A stretch of 7,852 nt of DNA from Sulfuricella sp. (lineage in GTDB: Bacteria; Pseudomonadota; Gammaproteobacteria; Burkholderiales; Sulfuricellaceae), in assembly GCA_019911785.1 (NCBI GenBank), contig JAIOJM010000128.1, positions 1 through 7,852 on the forward strand. The letters are read 5' to 3'. Both the position numbers and the translations under genes were made by a program. Below, piece by piece: positions 6,910 through 7,852 of this stretch. Position 1 is the first letter of the stretch. Every line of letters starts with the position of its first letter. The notes below the pieces were generated by a model. It ran no database searches. It was not told the origin of the DNA and saw nothing but the letters and a program-made list of their open reading frames with translations.

Positions 6910-7046
6910 AAAAAACCGTACACACCACGAATAACACGAATGTTCACGAATGAACACAAATAGTTATTGGGTAGCAACGCTAATTGTTTGATTATTCGTG
7001 AACATTCGTGTTCTATTCGTGTAAATTCGTGGTTAATTGCTTTTTT
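6910..7046. repeat. Inverted repeat element B (CACGAAT/ATTCGTG words) between divergent genes
   Basis: The core is a perfect 19-bp inverted repeat: AACACGAATGTTCACGAAT (6933-6951) and its reverse complement at 6994-7012. An outer pair is CCACGAAT (6925-6932) with ATTCGTGG (7025-7032). The word CACGAAT starts at 6926, 6935 and 6945, with a degraded copy CACAAAT at 6955. ATTCGTG starts at 6994, 7004, 7015 and 7025. Each arm is therefore a run of four words spaced 9-11 bases, about one DNA turn, around a 32-base centre. An A-run (6910-6915) bounds the left side. GGTTAATTGCTTTTT (7031-7045) bounds the right and is identical to the end of element A. Limits are approximate. Confidence 0.87.
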
Positions 7047-7079
7047 AGCAACATTCATTCTGGTTGACGGCACGATTTC

Positions 7080-7084
7080 AGGGG
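7080..7084 (+). promoter_or_regulatory. Ribosome binding site supporting a TTG start
   Basis: AGGGG lies 6 bases before TTG 7091. An in-frame TGA at 7085-7087 prevents any start further upstream. The signal therefore supports TTG as the start codon over the internal ATG at 7136, which would remove the conserved THPDCLRHD segment. Confidence 0.7.
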
Positions 7085-7090
7085 TGACAA

Positions 7091-7852
7091 TTGCATACTG
7101 GTTATATCACCCATCCGGATTGCCTCAGGCACGACATGGGGGCGCACCATCCGGAATCCCCGGCGCGACTGCGCGCCATCGAAGACCAGCTGATCGCTTC
7201 CGGCTTGCTGTCCTTCCTTCAGTGCCATGATGCTCCGCTTGCCACGTTCGAGCAACTGGCGCGGGTGCATGCGCCGCATTACATCGAAGCCGTGCAAGCC
7301 GCAGCGCCCCAGCATGGGCTGGTTTACCTCGACCCGGACACGGCGATGAATCCCTTCACGCTGAACGCGGCGCTGCGCGCCGCCGGGGCAGTGGTGCTGG
7401 CGACCGAGCTGGTGCTGGAGCGCAAGGTGGAGAATGCCTTCTGTGCCATCCGCCCGCCCGGCCACCATGCCGAATCCGCCCGCGCCATGGGTTTTTGTAT
7501 ATTCAATAATGTCGCGGTAGGCGTTGCGCACGCCATCGAAAAATTTGGCCTGAAACGCGTCGCCATTGCCGATTTCGACGTGCACCACGGCAACGGCACC
7601 GAGGAAATCTTCCACGACGATCCGCGCGTGATGCTGTGCTCGACCTTCCAGCATCCCTTCTATCCCCACAGTGGCGCCGACAGCGGCAACGACCACATCA
7701 TCAACGTGCCGCTGCCGGCGGGGACGGATGGCGCTGCATTCCGCAAGGCGGTGAGCGAGCGCTGGCTGCCCGCGCTGGAACGCTTTCGGCCCGAGATGCT
7801 GTTCATCTCCGCCGGCTTCGATGCCCACTGGGAGGACGACATGGCGATGTTC
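7091..7852 (+). CDS. Histone deacetylase family protein (AcuC/AphA/HDAC-like), 3' end beyond window
   Basis: This is a zinc-dependent arginase/deacetylase-fold hydrolase that removes acyl groups from lysine or small amides. The 254 residues present show the class hallmarks. The N-terminus reads THPDCLRHDMGAHHPESPARL. RPPGHHAE lies at 121-128 with the active-site pair H125/H126, followed by GFCIFNN (134-140). DFDVHHGNGT (161-170) contributes zinc ligands D163 and H165, and SAGFDAH (240-246) contributes the third, D244. The catalytic tyrosine region near the C-terminus is not visible; relatives are usually a little over 300 residues, so roughly 50 are missing. TTG 7091 is chosen as start because of AGGGG upstream and the conserved N-terminus. 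It is divergent from the Pat-like gene, which suggests a deacetylase opposing that acetyltransferase, as AcuC opposes AcuA in Bacillus. Acetylpolyamine or acetoin-related substrates remain possible. Confidence 0.93.
   Translation, partial: MHTGYITHPDCLRHDMGAHHPESPARLRAIEDQLIASGLLSFLQCHDAPLATFEQLARVHAPHYIEAVQAAAPQHGLVYLDPDTAMNPFTLNAALRAAGAVVLATELVLERKVENAFCAIRPPGHHAESARAMGFCIFNNVAVGVAHAIEKFGLKRVAIADFDVHHGNGTEEIFHDDPRVMLCSTFQHPFYPHSGADSGNDHIINVPLPAGTDGAAFRKAVSERWLPALERFRPEMLFISAGFDAHWEDDMAMF

Larger units (their letters stand above)
6829..7090. other. Divergent intergenic region between acetyltransferase and deacetylase genes
   Basis: This AT-rich 262-base gap must contain the promoters of both flanking genes. 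About half of it (6910-7046) is inverted repeat B. On the minus strand, TATATT (6862 to 6857) is a possible -10 for the Pat-like gene, but no good -35 accompanies it. I see no conserved operator apart from the repeat words themselves. The short open frames here are translations of the repeat. Confidence 0.6.

Noticed and set aside
6926..7031. CRISPR-like array of short repeats
   Set aside because: The repeated word is only 7 bases with 2-4 base gaps, the copies switch orientation midway, there are no unique spacers of 30-40 bases, and no cas genes are present.
6849..7073. A 74-codon minus-strand open frame in the divergent gap
   Set aside because: Most of it is a translation of element B (AINHEFTRI-type peptide), a common false gene call produced by this sort of repeat.
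7055..7828. A 257-codon minus-strand open frame opposite the deacetylase-family gene
   Set aside because: The + strand frame carries all HDAC zinc-ligand motifs in order; the antisense frame has none.

Overview
The window looks like a chromosomal stretch of a GC-rich proteobacterium. A betaproteobacterium is my best guess, for example a Nitrosomonadales/Gallionellaceae- or Sulfuricella-type genome. The guess rests on the close match of TldD to proteobacterial TldD, the alanine/lysine-rich AlgP/H1-like protein, a TGTAGGAG-type REP element and the dispersed CGCAAAGG and ATTCGTG repeats. The taxonomy is inferred, not proven. There are no RNA genes, CRISPR arrays, phage genes or complete insertion sequences.

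Layout. Positions 1-152 hold no recognisable gene but do hold a strong inverted repeat (element A), directly in front of tldD (153-1610, +), a metalloprotease subunit. A small gene for a secreted protein of unknown function follows at 1626-1937. After a short AT-rich gap comes a gene for a 117-residue histone-H1-like protein with a lysine/alanine/proline tail and a DUF2934-type C-terminus (2056-2409, +). Its last 14 bases overlap the end of the convergent gene 2396-3958 (-), which encodes an aminoglycoside-phosphotransferase-like kinase domain fused to a P-loop ATP-binding domain. Positions 3959-4149 carry a nested, hairpin-rich repeat. The next gene (4150-6828, -) encodes an 892-residue protein combining NDP-forming acyl-CoA synthetase domains, an ATP-grasp domain and a C-terminal GNAT domain, the architecture of the protein lysine acetyltransferase Pat/PatZ. 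A 262-base divergent gap follows, filled mainly by a second inverted repeat (element B). Beyond it a zinc-dependent histone-deacetylase-family gene begins with TTG at 7091 on the + strand and runs off the window end.

How the genes may work together. The clearest functional pairing is the divergent Pat-like acetyltransferase and histone-deacetylase-family protein. Together they could form a reversible acylation module acting on acyl-CoA synthetases or other lysine targets. The Pat-like protein keeps a histidine (H256, in an SHTG motif) that enteric PatZ has lost, so its synthetase half may still be active. The lysine-rich protein nearby is a tempting substrate, but that is speculation. TldD and its small neighbour appear functionally separate.

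The most unusual non-coding signal is the pair of inverted repeats A and B. Their words differ (CGCAAAGG versus CACGAAT), but both place their words about 9-11 bases apart in each arm and both end in the same 15 bases, GGTTAATTGCTTTTT, on the side facing a gene start.
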